A stretch of 64,000 bases of DNA from Bradyrhizobium erythrophlei (GCF_900129425.1 NZ_LT670817.1:2108001-2172000); one strand, 5' to 3'. Positions 1 to 9,476 are shown, counted from the stretch's first letter. Translations and numbers: made by a program. Notes: generated from the sequence alone by a model not told the origin.

Positions 1-1709
1 TGCCGCACCCGTTCCGCACCCAGCTGGCGCGCCGCTTGCGCTTGACGGAGTCCCAGGTGACCGTCATCTGTCCCGATATCGGCGGCGCCTTCGGCCAGAA
101 GATTGCGCTCTATCGCGAGGAACTGACAGTGGCGGCGCTGGCGCGGCAGCTCGGCCGCCCGGTGCGCTGGCGAGAGGACCGTGCCGAGAACCTGATGGCG
201 GCGAGTCACGCCCGCGAGGACGTCGCGCGCACCCGCGCCGCGGTCAACCGCGACGGTCGGATCCTGGCGCTGGAACTCGAGATCGCTGAGGACTTCGGCG
301 CCTACTGCTTCTACCCGGCGAACTATCTTGCCCGCGTGGTGGGGATGATCCTGACCGGCCCGTATCGGATCGACGACTACGCCTTCGACATCAAGGTCGC
401 GCTGACCAACAAATGCGGCAACGGCCCGATGCGCGCGCCGATGGCGATCACCAGCTGGGTGATGGAAGGGACCATCGAGGCCATCGCGCGGCGGCTCGGG
501 TGCGATCCCGTCGAGGTGCGCCGCCTCAATATGCTGCAGGCGGCGGACCTGCCGTTCACCATGCCGTCGGGGCTCGTGGTCGATGACGTCACGCCGCGCG
601 AGACCATGGAAGCGGCACTGCGGACCTTCGACGTCACCGCCTTCCGCGAACGCCAGGCGCGCGACCGCGCCCGCGGCATCCATCGCGGTTTCGGCCTGTG
701 TTGCGTCGTCGAGTCGACCACCTACGGTTCTGCATTCTACAAGGCGGCCGGCATTCCCGGCTCCGGTCACGAGTCGGGCTGGGTGAAAATCGAGCCTTCG
801 GGCGCGGTCAACGCCTCGGTCGGCCTGATGGCCTCTGGCCAGGGTTACGAGACTACCTTCGCCCAGGTGGTTGCGGAGCCGCTCGGCGTCGATCCCGCCG
901 ATGTCCAAATCCATCTCGGCAACACCGACACTGCGCCCTACGGCATGGGCAGCCGCGGCGCCCGCGGCGGCACCGCAGGCGGCAGCGTGCTCCTGCTCGC
1001 CGCCCAGGCGCTGCGCGATAAGGTGCTGATCATTGCCGCGGCGCTGCTCGGCCTCAACAGCAGCGGCGAATTGCGCCTGCGCGGCGGCTGCGTCGAGCGC
1101 CGGCTCGGCGGCGAATGGCGTGCAGCCGGCCCGTCGCTCGCCGATATAGCCCACGTTGCCTATTTCGATCCGCTGCGGCTGCCGCCGGGCCTCGAGCCCG
1201 GTCTCGAAGCGCACCGTGCTTACGATCCGCCGCCGATAACCTTTTCCAACGCCACGCACCTGTGTGAGGTGCGCCTCGATGTGGCGACCGGCCATGTCGC
1301 GGTGGAGCGGTACTTGGTCGTCGAGGACTGCGGCGCGGTCTACAACCCTGCGATCGTCCGCGGCCAGCAACAGGGCGCGATCGCCATGGGCATCAGCGGC
1401 GTGCTCCTGGAAGAGATGATCTATGACGAGAGCGGCCAGAACCGCTCGGGCAGCTTCGCCGATTACCTGCTCGCCACCGCCGTGGAGATCCCGCCGATCG
1501 AGGTGATCTCACAGCACACCCCGAGCCGGCACACGCCGACCGGCAGCAAAGGCATGTCCGAGGGTGGCGTGATGGGTGCCATCGGCGCGCTGCCGAGCGC
1601 GGTCAACGATGCGCTGGCGCCGTTCGGTGTCATCGTCGACCGCCAGCCGCTCAGTCCCATGTATCTTCGCGAATTACTGCGCGGCCCGAGCAAGGAGAAG
1701 CAAGCATGA
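1..1709 (+). CDS. Molybdenum hydroxylase large subunit, C-terminal part (5' truncated by window edge)
   Basis: This is the C-terminal part of a xanthine dehydrogenase/CO dehydrogenase-family large subunit, which binds the Mo-molybdopterin cofactor and hydroxylates a substrate carbon. The reading frame is open from base 3, and the residues before the first possible internal start (TTG at 36) still match the family, so the true start lies outside the window. Visible motifs are the GGAFGQK cofactor loop, the GPMRAPM segment that corresponds to AYRGAGR in relatives, and GSKGMSEGG near the C-terminus, which holds the usual catalytic Glu. The stop is TGA at 1707-1709. The substrate is not evident, and the FAD and 2Fe-2S partners are not in this part of the window. 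Confidence 0.93.
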   Translation, partial: PHPFRTQLARRLRLTESQVTVICPDIGGAFGQKIALYREELTVAALARQLGRPVRWREDRAENLMAASHAREDVARTRAAVNRDGRILALELEIAEDFGAYCFYPANYLARVVGMILTGPYRIDDYAFDIKVALTNKCGNGPMRAPMAITSWVMEGTIEAIARRLGCDPVEVRRLNMLQAADLPFTMPSGLVVDDVTPRETMEAALRTFDVTAFRERQARDRARGIHRGFGLCCVVESTTYGSAFYKAAGIPGSGHESGWVKIEPSGAVNASVGLMASGQGYETTFAQVVAEPLGVDPADVQIHLGNTDTAPYGMGSRGARGGTAGGSVLLLAAQALRDKVLIIAAALLGLNSSGELRLRGGCVERRLGGEWRAAGPSLADIAHVAYFDPLRLPPGLEPGLEAHRAYDPPPITFSNATHLCEVRLDVATGHVAVERYLVVEDCGAVYNPAIVRGQQQGAIAMGISGVLLEEMIYDESGQNRSGSFADYLLATAVEIPPIEVISQHTPSRHTPTGSKGMSEGGVMGAIGALPSAVNDALAPFGVIVDRQPLSPMYLRELLRGPSKEKQA

Positions 1710-1711
1710 AA

Positions 1712-1757
1712 GCGGACATTCAGAGAAATGACGATGTCCGCCAAGTGCCACAATCGG
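1712..1757. repeat. Dispersed intergenic repeat, copy 1
   Basis: This 46-bp segment directly follows the stop of the preceding gene. It aligns without gaps to 56934-56979 in this window, with roughly 70% of bases identical by eye, including shared blocks GTCCG and AAGTGCCA. I recall similar sequence as a common intergenic repeat of Bradyrhizobium and relatives; that part is from memory and was not searched. Confidence 0.5.
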
Positions 1758-1781
1758 CCTAGCGCAGCGCAGGATCGCCGG

Positions 1782-2699
1782 TCAGCGATCGACCGCACTG
1801 CGCGTTTGGGACTTGCCCTCGGTCGCGGAAAGCTCCGACGTGATCCACTCGGCGAAGGCGCGCACCGCGCGGCGCTGTCGGCTGGCGCGCGGAAAGACGA
1901 GATAATGGCCCACGTAGCAGACATCGACTGAACGGCCCTCGAGTGGGGCGACCAGTTTGCCGGTCGCGATTTCACGTTCGGCAAGCCTTGTCGATTCGAG
2001 AGCCACGCCAAGACCGCTTGAAGCCATCGCAATGGCAATGAAGCTGCGGTCGAAACGCATACCGTGGATTGCAGGCGACTCAAGGCCGTTGGCCGCGAAC
2101 CATTGGTGCCACTGAACCCGTTTGACTTCCGACCGGATGAGCACCTCGCCGAACAGGTCTTTCGGCTTGCGAATACTCTTTGCGATGTCCGGAGTGCAAA
2201 GTGGAGTAACGGTTTCCTCGCCCAGCGGAACTATCTCGTTTCCTTCGCCTCTCGGCTGACCATAGACAACGTCGACATCGAAATCGTCGTTGCTGAATCG
2301 GGCATATTCGGTGCTGGCCGCAAGTCGAACCTCCAGTTTAGGCTCGGCGGCGAGAAACTGAGCCAGACGAGGCGCCAGCCATTGTGCTGCGAAACTGGGT
2401 GCGCAGTGCACCCGAAGCAATTGCGGGCCACGGCCAGCAACTTCCTCCATGCCTCGCCTCAGATTGTCGAACGCGGCGCCAGCATGACACATGAGGTTCT
2501 CGCCGGCGGGCGTCAACCGGACCGATCGGGCGTTCCGCTCAAAGAGCGTCGTACTCATGGTGCTTTCAAGCTTACGGATCGCGTGGCTTACAGCACTCGG
2601 CGTCAGATGGAGTTCGTTTGCAGCATCGCGAAATGAGCCGGTGCGCGCGGCCGCCTCAAAGGCCCGGATCGCCGAGATCGGAACACTGGAGAGCAACAT
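1782..2699 (-). CDS. LysR-family transcriptional regulator, GcvA-like
   Basis: This 305-residue protein has the usual LysR length. An N-terminal winged helix-turn-helix (residues about 5-64) contains SFRDAANELHLTPSAVSHAI and is followed by the periplasmic-binding-protein-like effector domain. The opening PISAIRAFEAAARTGSF is typical of the GcvA subgroup. The start is ATG at 2699. It is transcribed divergently from the SDR/transketolase/TRAP operon at 2838, the classic arrangement for a LysR protein that controls its neighbour; a T-N11-A motif lies between the two genes. The inducer is unknown but is presumably a substrate of that operon. Confidence 0.92.
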   Translation of the reverse strand: MLLSSVPISAIRAFEAAARTGSFRDAANELHLTPSAVSHAIRKLESTMSTTLFERNARSVRLTPAGENLMCHAGAAFDNLRRGMEEVAGRGPQLLRVHCAPSFAAQWLAPRLAQFLAAEPKLEVRLAASTEYARFSNDDFDVDVVYGQPRGEGNEIVPLGEETVTPLCTPDIAKSIRKPKDLFGEVLIRSEVKRVQWHQWFAANGLESPAIHGMRFDRSFIAIAMASSGLGVALESTRLAEREIATGKLVAPLEGRSVDVCYVGHYLVFPRASRQRRAVRAFAEWITSELSATEGKSQTRSAVDR

Positions 2700-2707
2700 T
2701 CGATAAG

Positions 2708-2720
2708 TGAACCAGATTCA
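2708..2720. promoter_or_regulatory. Candidate LysR operator (T-N11-A dyad)
   Basis: TGAACCAGATTCA is a 13-bp T-N11-A element with 4-bp inverted arms (TGAA/TTCA). It lies in the 138-bp divergent region, just upstream of the LysR start codon at 2699. LysR proteins commonly bind T-N11-A sites, but such motifs are short and can occur by chance. Confidence 0.35.
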
Positions 2721-2837
2721 TCCATTCAAGACAACTGCGCGTTTGTCCGAGCGCAGGCCACGGCGTAATCGATTTCCCCAACAAGACGGGCTCCAGACAG
2801 TGGTGCCTCGGAAAGCAAACCCAATGGGAGGAAAGGC

Positions 2838-3599
2838 ATGCTGCTTCGCGGCAAAACAGCTGTTATTTCGGGTGCGGCCTCGCCGCGAGGGATAGGCCTT
2901 GCGACCGCCCGGCGGTTCGTAGCGGAAGGCGCCCGTGTCGCAATCCTCGATATCGACGGCGCCGCTGCAGAAAGTGCAGCGCGAAATCTCAATCCTATTT
3001 CGGGAGAGCCGCATGTTGGTCTTGCGTGCAACGTGGCCGACCAGGGTTCCTGCGTGAAAGCCGTCGAGGCCGTGATCGCAGCCTTCGGTCAAATCGACAT
3101 TCTTATCAACAATGCCGGCGTCACGCAGCCCGTGAAGCTACTTGATATCACAGCCAGCGATTGGGACCGCATACAGGACGTCAACCTGAAGGGGATCCTC
3201 TTTCTTTCACAGGCGGTCATTCCGCATATGCGCCGGCGCAAGACTGGATCCATCGCCTGCATGTCTTCTGTCTCGGCCCAGCGTGGCGGCGGCATTTTTG
3301 GCGGACCTCACTATTCCGCCGCGAAGGCCGGCGTTCTCGGACTCGCAAAGGCGATGGCGCGCGAGTTCGGGTCCGATAGCATCCGTGTCAATTGCGTAAC
3401 GCCGGGCCTGATCGGCACCGACATCACCGCCGGCAAACTAACCGACGAGATGAAAGCAAAAATACTCGAAGGCATCCCACTCGGCCGCCTCGGCGATGCC
3501 GATGACGTGGCGGGTATTTACACTTTCCTGGCTTCGGACCTCTCCGCCTATGTCACCGGAGCCGTCATCGACGTCAATGGCGGCATGCTGATTCACTGA
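2838..3599 (+). CDS. SDR-family NAD(P)-dependent oxidoreductase (FabG-like)
   Basis: A 253-residue classical short-chain dehydrogenase/reductase. The nucleotide-binding motif reads SGAASPRGIG (residues about 11-20), NNAGV follows near residue 92, and the active site has Ser in MSSVSAQRGG and Tyr-Lys in HYSAAK. The C-terminal ITGAVIDVNGG-like end (VTGAVIDVNGG) is typical of FabG/glucose-dehydrogenase-type members. The ATG is preceded by GGGAGGAAAGGC, a good ribosome binding site. It is the first gene of the operon with the split transketolase, a HIBADH-type dehydrogenase and a TRAP transporter, so it probably oxidises or reduces a polyol or sugar-acid intermediate. The substrate is unknown. 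Confidence 0.93.
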   Translation: MLLRGKTAVISGAASPRGIGLATARRFVAEGARVAILDIDGAAAESAARNLNPISGEPHVGLACNVADQGSCVKAVEAVIAAFGQIDILINNAGVTQPVKLLDITASDWDRIQDVNLKGILFLSQAVIPHMRRRKTGSIACMSSVSAQRGGGIFGGPHYSAAKAGVLGLAKAMAREFGSDSIRVNCVTPGLIGTDITAGKLTDEMKAKILEGIPLGRLGDADDVAGIYTFLASDLSAYVTGAVIDVNGGMLIH

Positions 3600-3623
3600 T
3601 CGCGCCACATGAGGAAGATATCA

Positions 3624-4475
3624 ATGGAAACAATCACGAAGACATTTGCCAACGCCCCTACACTCGCCGAGCGCGCCCACAACATCCGCCGCAATGCGCT
3701 CCGCATGGGTGAGGTGCAGGGTCAAGGCTACATCGCGCAGGCTCTCGACATCTCAGACGTGCTTGCGGCGGCATATTTTCACGCGATGCGCTATCGACCG
3801 GACGATCCGACCTGGGAAGGACGAGACCGTTTCCTTCTGTCAAATGGGCACTATGCCATCGCACTCTACGCGGCCTTAATCGAGGCCGGGATCATTCCGG
3901 AGGCTGAACTTGAGACCTATGGTTTTGACGAAAGCCGACTGCCGATGTCGGGCATGGCTTCCTACACGCCGGGAATGGAGATGTCGGGCGGGTCGCTCGG
4001 CCTGGGTCTGAGCATTGCCGTGGGCATGGGACTTGGATTGAAGCGCAAGGGCTCCACAGCACGGGTCTACACCCTTTTCTCCGACGGAGAACTCGATGAA
4101 GGCTCGGTCTGGGAGGCGATCCAGTCAGCAGGGCACCACAAGCTCGACAACCTGATCGCCATTGTCGATGTCAACAACCAACAGGCAGACGGTCCTTCCA
4201 CGCAAGTCATGGCATTCGAGCCGCTGGTCGACAAGCTGAAGGCGTTCGGCTGGTTCGTACGAAGGGTCGACGGCAACGACCTCGATGCCGTGATCGCGGC
4301 TTTCGATGCAGCCAAGGCAGACCCCGAGCCGAGGCCACGCATGATCGTCGCCGACACGCTCATGGGCAAGGGCGTTCCCTTCCTGGAACAGCGCGACAAG
4401 AACCATTTCATCCGTGTCGAAGCACATGAATGGCAGCTTGCACTTACAGCACTCGAAGCCGCGAGGCAGTCATGA
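3624..4475 (+). CDS. Transketolase, N-terminal subunit
   Basis: This 283-residue protein corresponds to the thiamine-diphosphate (PP) domain of transketolase. The ThDP/Mg motif is seen as SDGELDEGSVWEA followed by VDVNNQQADG. It forms a split transketolase with the next gene. An upstream in-frame ATG exists at 3609, but ATG 3624 is preceded by GAGGAAG at a good distance and is preferred. Split transketolases beside dehydrogenases and transporters are often specialised for unusual ketoses or sugar-acid intermediates rather than the pentose phosphate pathway. The stop overlaps the start of the partner gene (ATGA). Confidence 0.93.
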   Translation: METITKTFANAPTLAERAHNIRRNALRMGEVQGQGYIAQALDISDVLAAAYFHAMRYRPDDPTWEGRDRFLLSNGHYAIALYAALIEAGIIPEAELETYGFDESRLPMSGMASYTPGMEMSGGSLGLGLSIAVGMGLGLKRKGSTARVYTLFSDGELDEGSVWEAIQSAGHHKLDNLIAIVDVNNQQADGPSTQVMAFEPLVDKLKAFGWFVRRVDGNDLDAVIAAFDAAKADPEPRPRMIVADTLMGKGVPFLEQRDKNHFIRVEAHEWQLALTALEAARQS

Positions 4476-5479
4476 AATCCGCAACATCGACCCCATCCGG
4501 AAAGCCGCGTCTGACCACGTCTGCGATGATCGCATCGATCGCGGCGGATGGACAAAAGACTAAGCCGGCGCCCTTCGGGCACGCCCTGGTCGAACTTGCG
4601 CGCAATCGCTCCGATGTGATCGGCATGACGGCCGATCTCGGCAAATATACCGACCTGCATATTTTCGCGAAGGAGTTTCCTGATCGCTTCTACCAGATGG
4701 GCATGGCCGAACAGCTTTTGTTCGGTGCAGCTTCCGGGTTGGCGGCTGAGGGGTTCACGCCATTCGCGACGACTTATGCGGTATTCGCATCCCGGCGCGC
4801 CTACGATTTCATCCACCAGACGATTGCTGAGGAAGACCGCAATGTGAAGATCGTGTGCGCGCTGCCCGGCCTGACGTCTGGCTATGGACCGAGCCACCAG
4901 GCGGCGGAGGATCTTGCGCTGTTCCGGGCCATGCCGAACATGACGGTGATCGATCCCTGCGATGCGCTCGAGATCGAACAGATCGTGCCTGCCATCGCTG
5001 CCCATCGAGGGCCGGTCTATATGCGCCTCCTTCGCGGCCAGGTACCCGTAGTCCTTGATGAGTACGACTATAAATTCGAGCTTGGAAAGGCGAAGCTGAT
5101 CCGCAGCGGCAAAGACGTCCTGATCATCTCGTCTGGCATCATGACGATGCGCGCGCTCGAAGCAGTCAAGATCCTTGCAGATGATCGCGTGCAGGCAGCG
5201 GTGTTGCATGTCCCCACGATCAAGCCGCTCGACGCAGAAACGATCCTCCGCGAAGCCTGCCAGCCCGGTCGGCTGGTCGTTGTCGCCGAGAACCACAGCG
5301 AGATCGGTGGCCTGGGCGAGGCGGTTGCCGCGCTGCTGATGCGCTCAGGCACCCATCCGGCTTTCCGGCAGATTGCTCTGCCCGACGAGTTTCTCGCCGC
5401 CGGTGCACTTCCGACATTGCACGATCGTTACGGCCTCTCCACCAGCGCGGTCACGGCGGCAATCAAGAGCTGGCTCTGA
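4472..5479 (+). CDS. Transketolase, C-terminal subunit
   Basis: This 335-residue protein holds the Pyr and C-terminal domains of transketolase. MGMAEQLLFGAASGLAAEGF contains the Glu that activates the thiamine ring, and GYGPSHQAAEDLALFRAMPN is the conserved His loop. The start ATG at 4472 overlaps the stop of the N-terminal subunit gene, so the two are translationally coupled and make the complete enzyme. It shares the operon with an SDR and a HIBADH-type dehydrogenase and likely performs a two-carbon transfer on an uncommon ketose. The exact donor cannot be read from sequence. Confidence 0.93.
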   Translation: MKSATSTPSGKPRLTTSAMIASIAADGQKTKPAPFGHALVELARNRSDVIGMTADLGKYTDLHIFAKEFPDRFYQMGMAEQLLFGAASGLAAEGFTPFATTYAVFASRRAYDFIHQTIAEEDRNVKIVCALPGLTSGYGPSHQAAEDLALFRAMPNMTVIDPCDALEIEQIVPAIAAHRGPVYMRLLRGQVPVVLDEYDYKFELGKAKLIRSGKDVLIISSGIMTMRALEAVKILADDRVQAAVLHVPTIKPLDAETILREACQPGRLVVVAENHSEIGGLGEAVAALLMRSGTHPAFRQIALPDEFLAAGALPTLHDRYGLSTSAVTAAIKSWL

Positions 5480-5539
5480 ATTCATCTCATCTCGTTCCTG
5501 AACAAGGGTGCATCGGGTCAAGCTGCGAAAGGATACGAT

Positions 5540-6418
5540 ATGAAGACCATCGCTTTCGTCGGGCTCGGCGCAATGGGTCGGCCCATGGCTCGAAACCTCA
5601 TCAGGGCCGGGTACGCCGTCCAGGGCTATGACGTGAATCCTGCTGGTCTTGAGGACCTAAAGGCCGCCGGCGGCGTGCCGGCCGGCTCCGCCAAAGAGGC
5701 CTTCGCAGGTGCCGGCGCAATTGTGTTGATGGTCGTCAATGCCGCCCAGGCCGAGGCAATACTGTTCTCGAATGGGGCGCTTGAAGCGGCGCCGGCCGAA
5801 GCAATCGTTTGCCTCATGGCGACCTGTCCACCGAAGCAGGTCCAGGCCATCGCTGAACGCATCGCGATCACCGGACGGCGTTTCGTCGATTCTCCCGTCT
5901 CCGGCGGCGTCGTCGGCGCTACCGCCGGCAGCCTCACGATCATGGCCGCAGCGCCCAAGGACTTGTTCGAGTCGGTACAGCCCATGCTCGAGGCGATGGG
6001 CAGCCGCACCCTGCGCGTCGGGGATAAGCCCGGACAGGGCGCCACCGTGAAGACGGTAAACCAGCTTCTCTGCGGCGTTCATATCGTGGTTGCGGCGGAG
6101 GCACTCTCCCTGGCCGAGAAGATCGGGGTCGATACCAAGTCGATGCTCGACATCCTGGTCGGCACATCCGCCGGAAGCTGGATGTTGAAGGACCGTGGTT
6201 CCCGCATGATTGAAGCCGATCCAGAGGTGACGAGCGCGGTCGACATCTTCGTCAAGGATCTCGGCATTGTGCTCGAAGCTGGCCGCGAGACGAAGGCAGC
6301 GCTGCCGATGACCGCGCTGGCCTACCAGCTTTTCAATTCGACCTCCGGCCGCGGCGAAGGTCTCGCAGATGACAGCCAGGTTATCCGCGCCTACCGCGCC
6401 CTTAATGGGACCACCTAG
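5540..6418 (+). CDS. NAD(P)-dependent 2-hydroxyacid-type dehydrogenase, HIBADH family (LtnD-like)
   Basis: A 292-residue beta-hydroxyacid dehydrogenase. The Rossmann motif GLGAMGRPMARNL is at residues about 8-20, the substrate-binding DSPVSGGVVGA is mid-protein, and the catalytic Lys is residue 171 in GATVKTVNQLLCGVH. The NQLLCGVHI segment resembles L-threonate dehydrogenase (LtnD/YgbJ-like) proteins more than true 3-hydroxyisobutyrate dehydrogenase, which is an inference from memory. Lying between a split transketolase and a TRAP transporter, it fits oxidation of an imported sugar acid. A GAAAGGATACGAT ribosome binding region precedes the ATG. Confidence 0.88.
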   Translation: MKTIAFVGLGAMGRPMARNLIRAGYAVQGYDVNPAGLEDLKAAGGVPAGSAKEAFAGAGAIVLMVVNAAQAEAILFSNGALEAAPAEAIVCLMATCPPKQVQAIAERIAITGRRFVDSPVSGGVVGATAGSLTIMAAAPKDLFESVQPMLEAMGSRTLRVGDKPGQGATVKTVNQLLCGVHIVVAAEALSLAEKIGVDTKSMLDILVGTSAGSWMLKDRGSRMIEADPEVTSAVDIFVKDLGIVLEAGRETKAALPMTALAYQLFNSTSGRGEGLADDSQVIRAYRALNGTT

Positions 6419-6455
6419 CAGCCCGCATCAAAACACAAGACAGGAGGAAACGATC

Positions 6456-7475
6456 ATGACGACCCGCTGTAAGCCGACGCGCCGCGCCCTGCTGGCGGGC
6501 GCCGCTGCCTTCCCCTTGCTCACTATGCTCAAATGGCCCGCAAGCGCAGCCGAGTTCGATCTCAAATACGCCACCGGGCAGGACCCGAGCCATCCGGTCA
6601 ACCTCCGTGCGCAGGAAGCGCTGACCCGAATCCGCGAGGCGACCTCGGGCCGGGTAGACATCAAGCTCTTTCCGGCGAACCAGCTCGGCTCCGACACGGA
6701 CCTACTCACGCAGGTCCGGAACGGCTCGATCGAGTTCTTCAACCTGTCATCGCTCATCCTGGCGACTCTCGTGCCCATCTCGGGGATCACCAGCGTCGGC
6801 TTTGCGTTCAAGAACTACGACGAGGTTTGGGGAGCCATGGACGGTCCACTCGGCGACCACGTCCGTTCCGAGATCGCGAAAACGCCGATCTTCACGGTCT
6901 CGAAGATATGGGACAATGGCTTCCGCCACGTGACATCATCGACCCGCGAAATCAGGGGCCCGGCAGACCTGAAGGGCTTCAAGCTGCGCGTGCCGCCAGC
7001 GCCTGCTCTAACTTCACTGTTCAAGGCATTAGACGCCTCACCCACGCCAATCAACTTCAACGAAGTCTACACCTCGCTTCAGACCAAGGTGGTGGAGGGA
7101 CAGGAGAACCCCCTTGCCATTATCGCGACGACACGGCTCTATGAAGTCCAGAAGACCTGCAGCCTGACGGCGCATGTCTGGGACGGCTATTGGGTGCTTG
7201 GCAACAAACGCGCTTTCGCTAAGCTACCGGCCGACTTACAAGCAATTATCACCCGCGAACTCGACAAGTCGGCGGGCGACCAGCGGGCCGATATCGCCAA
7301 GCTGAGTGACACCCTGAAGGCGGACCTGAAGGCCAAGGGCATCACGTTCATCGATGTCCAACAAGACGACTTCCGGAAGGCGCTCGCCGGCACAAATTTC
7401 TATGCTGAGTGGAAGCAGAAATACGGCCCTACTGCCTGGGGCCTTATGGAGAAGGTCTCCGGTAAACTCGGCTGA
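6456..7475 (+). CDS. TRAP transporter substrate-binding protein (DctP family)
   Basis: A 339-residue periplasmic solute receptor. The start ATG at 6456 follows a strong AGGAGG. The N-terminus carries a twin-arginine-type signal (TRRALLAGAAAFPLL) ending near ASAAEF. The mature part shows the DctP fold landmarks: KLFPANQLGSDTDLLTQVRNGSIEF, the arginine-containing region LKGFKLRVPP, and the helix ALQT-like SLQTKVVEGQENPLAI. It is followed by a fused membrane component. Relatives bind organic acids; the ligand here is unknown but is probably the substrate of the upstream enzymes. Confidence 0.92.
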   Translation: MTTRCKPTRRALLAGAAAFPLLTMLKWPASAAEFDLKYATGQDPSHPVNLRAQEALTRIREATSGRVDIKLFPANQLGSDTDLLTQVRNGSIEFFNLSSLILATLVPISGITSVGFAFKNYDEVWGAMDGPLGDHVRSEIAKTPIFTVSKIWDNGFRHVTSSTREIRGPADLKGFKLRVPPAPALTSLFKALDASPTPINFNEVYTSLQTKVVEGQENPLAIIATTRLYEVQKTCSLTAHVWDGYWVLGNKRAFAKLPADLQAIITRELDKSAGDQRADIAKLSDTLKADLKAKGITFIDVQQDDFRKALAGTNFYAEWKQKYGPTAWGLMEKVSGKLG

Positions 7476-7586
7476 CCAGGCAAACCGCACGCACGCCTTG
7501 GGTCTTCAAGACGCGAGCGGGTCCGTTTTTTAATGGAGAAAGCAGTCATCGCCCTAGGAAGTAACAATGAGCGGGAGGAATAGGCC

Positions 7587-9476
7587 ATGAACATTGTCAG
7601 TGAGACAAGCGACATTTCGCATTGGGGTGCCGAAGCAGAGCAAGGCAAACCGATTCCGTGGCTCGATCGGCTCAATGACATCGTCGGCATGTTGGTTGAA
7701 TTTCCGGCCGCGCTGCTGGTCGCGGCTGAGGTCGTTGTGCTCCTCATGGGCGTGATCTGGCGCTACGTTCTGCAAACGCCGCTTGTCTGGTCGGACGAAC
7801 TCGCCTCAATTCTCTTCCTCTGGCTCGCGATGCTCGGTTCGATCGTGGCGCTGCGGCGCGGCGAGCATATGCGAATGACGGCCATCGTCGGCAAGCTCCC
7901 GCCGCATCTGCGCGCCTTCCTCGACCTGATCGCAATCGCGGCCGCGCTCGCCTTCCTGCTTTTCGTTGTGCGCCCGGCCTATGAGTTCGCCGAGGACGAG
8001 ATGTTCGTTACAACCCCCTCTCTGGAGATTGCCAATTCCTGGCGGGCCGCAGCGTTGCCGATCGGGATTGCGCTGATGATTCTTGTCGGTTTCCTTCAGA
8101 TATTCCGCTTCGGCCGCTTCTGGACCAGCATCCTCGCCCTCGGGACGGTAGCCGCCGCCGTCGCCATCACCGCGCTGCTGGGGCCCCATCTTCAGGGGCT
8201 TGGCAACTGGAACCTGCTCATCTTCTTCGTCCTTGGCGTCGGCTCGATGGTGCTTTTGGGCGTACCCATCGCTTTCTCATTCGGTCTTGCAACCTTCGCT
8301 TATCTCGCACTCACGACCTCGACGCCGACCGTCGTCGTTGTGGGACGCATGGACGAAGGCATGAGCCATCTGATCCTGCTCGCCGTACCGCTCTTCGTGC
8401 TCCTTGGCCTGCTGATCGAGATGACGGGGATGGCGCGCGCGATGGTCGGGTTCCTGGCGAGTCTTCTCGGTCATGTCCGCGGCGGGCTCTCCTACGTCCT
8501 GATCGGCGCGATGTACCTCGTCTCCGGAATCTCAGGCTCGAAGGCTGCCGACATGGCGGCTATCGCCCCGGTCCTTTTCCCGGAGATGAAGCGGCGCGGC
8601 GCGAAGCCGGGCGACCTCGTAGCACTGCTTTCAGCCACGGGTGCCCAGACTGAGACCATCCCGCCTTCGCTCGTGCTGATCACCATCGGCTCCGTAACGG
8701 GCGTCTCGATAGCGGCGCTCTTTACCGGTGGGCTCCTGCCGGGCGTCGTGCTCGGGGTGACTCTCGGGGCACTGGTCTGGTGGCGCTACCGTAATCAGGA
8801 TCTGTCCGGGGTGCGTCGCGCCTCTGGTCGCGAGATTGGCAAGTCATTCCTGATCTCGCTTCCTGCGATCGCCCTCCCGTTCATCATCCGGGCGGCAGTG
8901 ATCGAGGGCGTCGCGACCGCGACCGAGGTGTCCACGATCGGCATCGCCTATACGGTTTTAGCCGGGCTTCTGGTTTATCGACAGTTCGACTGGAAGCGCA
9001 TTTATCCCATGCTGGTGGACACAGCCTCGCTCTCCGGATCCATTCTGCTCATCATCGGGGCTGCAACTGGCATGGCCTGGGCCCTCACCCAATCCGGCTT
9101 CTCGAGTCTGCTTGCCGATTCCATGAAAGCCCTGCCCGGGGGCACCCCAACTTTCCTCGCCGTCTCGATCCTCGCCTTCGTCGTGCTCGGCTCCGTCCTC
9201 GAGGGAATTCCGGCTATCGTGCTCTTTGGCCCCTTGCTCTTTCCGATAGCGCGACAGGTCGGCGTGCACGAAGTGCATTATGCCATGGTCGTGGTTCTGG
9301 CGATGGGCATCGGCCTGTTCGCGCCACCATTCGGTGTAGGTTATTACGCGGCCTGCGCGATCAGCCGCATCAACCCGGATGAAGGAATGAGACCGATTGT
9401 CGGCTACATGATCGCACTTTTCATCGGCACCATTATCGTCGCTGCTGTACCGTGGATATCAATCGGTTTCCTGTAA
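7587..9476 (+). CDS. TRAP transporter fused permease (DctQ-DctM)
   Basis: This 629-residue membrane protein joins the small DctQ domain (about the first 170 residues, with WRYVLQTPLVWSDELASILFLWLAMLGS) to the large DctM domain (from about residue 210, with GVPIAFSFG and the conserved MAAIAPVLFPEMKRRG region and PPSLVLI). It has many hydrophobic segments. Together with the preceding binding protein it makes a complete sodium-dependent secondary TRAP importer. The ATG is preceded by GGGAGGAATAGGCC. The 111-bp gap after the receptor gene shows no clear promoter, so it is probably co-transcribed with it. Confidence 0.93.
   Translation: MNIVSETSDISHWGAEAEQGKPIPWLDRLNDIVGMLVEFPAALLVAAEVVVLLMGVIWRYVLQTPLVWSDELASILFLWLAMLGSIVALRRGEHMRMTAIVGKLPPHLRAFLDLIAIAAALAFLLFVVRPAYEFAEDEMFVTTPSLEIANSWRAAALPIGIALMILVGFLQIFRFGRFWTSILALGTVAAAVAITALLGPHLQGLGNWNLLIFFVLGVGSMVLLGVPIAFSFGLATFAYLALTTSTPTVVVVGRMDEGMSHLILLAVPLFVLLGLLIEMTGMARAMVGFLASLLGHVRGGLSYVLIGAMYLVSGISGSKAADMAAIAPVLFPEMKRRGAKPGDLVALLSATGAQTETIPPSLVLITIGSVTGVSIAALFTGGLLPGVVLGVTLGALVWWRYRNQDLSGVRRASGREIGKSFLISLPAIALPFIIRAAVIEGVATATEVSTIGIAYTVLAGLLVYRQFDWKRIYPMLVDTASLSGSILLIIGAATGMAWALTQSGFSSLLADSMKALPGGTPTFLAVSILAFVVLGSVLEGIPAIVLFGPLLFPIARQVGVHEVHYAMVVVLAMGIGLFAPPFGVGYYAACAISRINPDEGMRPIVGYMIALFIGTIIVAAVPWISIGFL

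Noticed and set aside
1706..1762. 18-codon ORF overlapping the stop of the CoxL-type gene (ATGA)
   Set aside because: It lies within the dispersed repeat and has no protein-like features; the overlap is probably chance.
1463..2083. 206-residue minus-strand open frame
   Set aside because: It spans the end of the CoxL-type gene, the repeat and the LysR gene in another frame; no domain.
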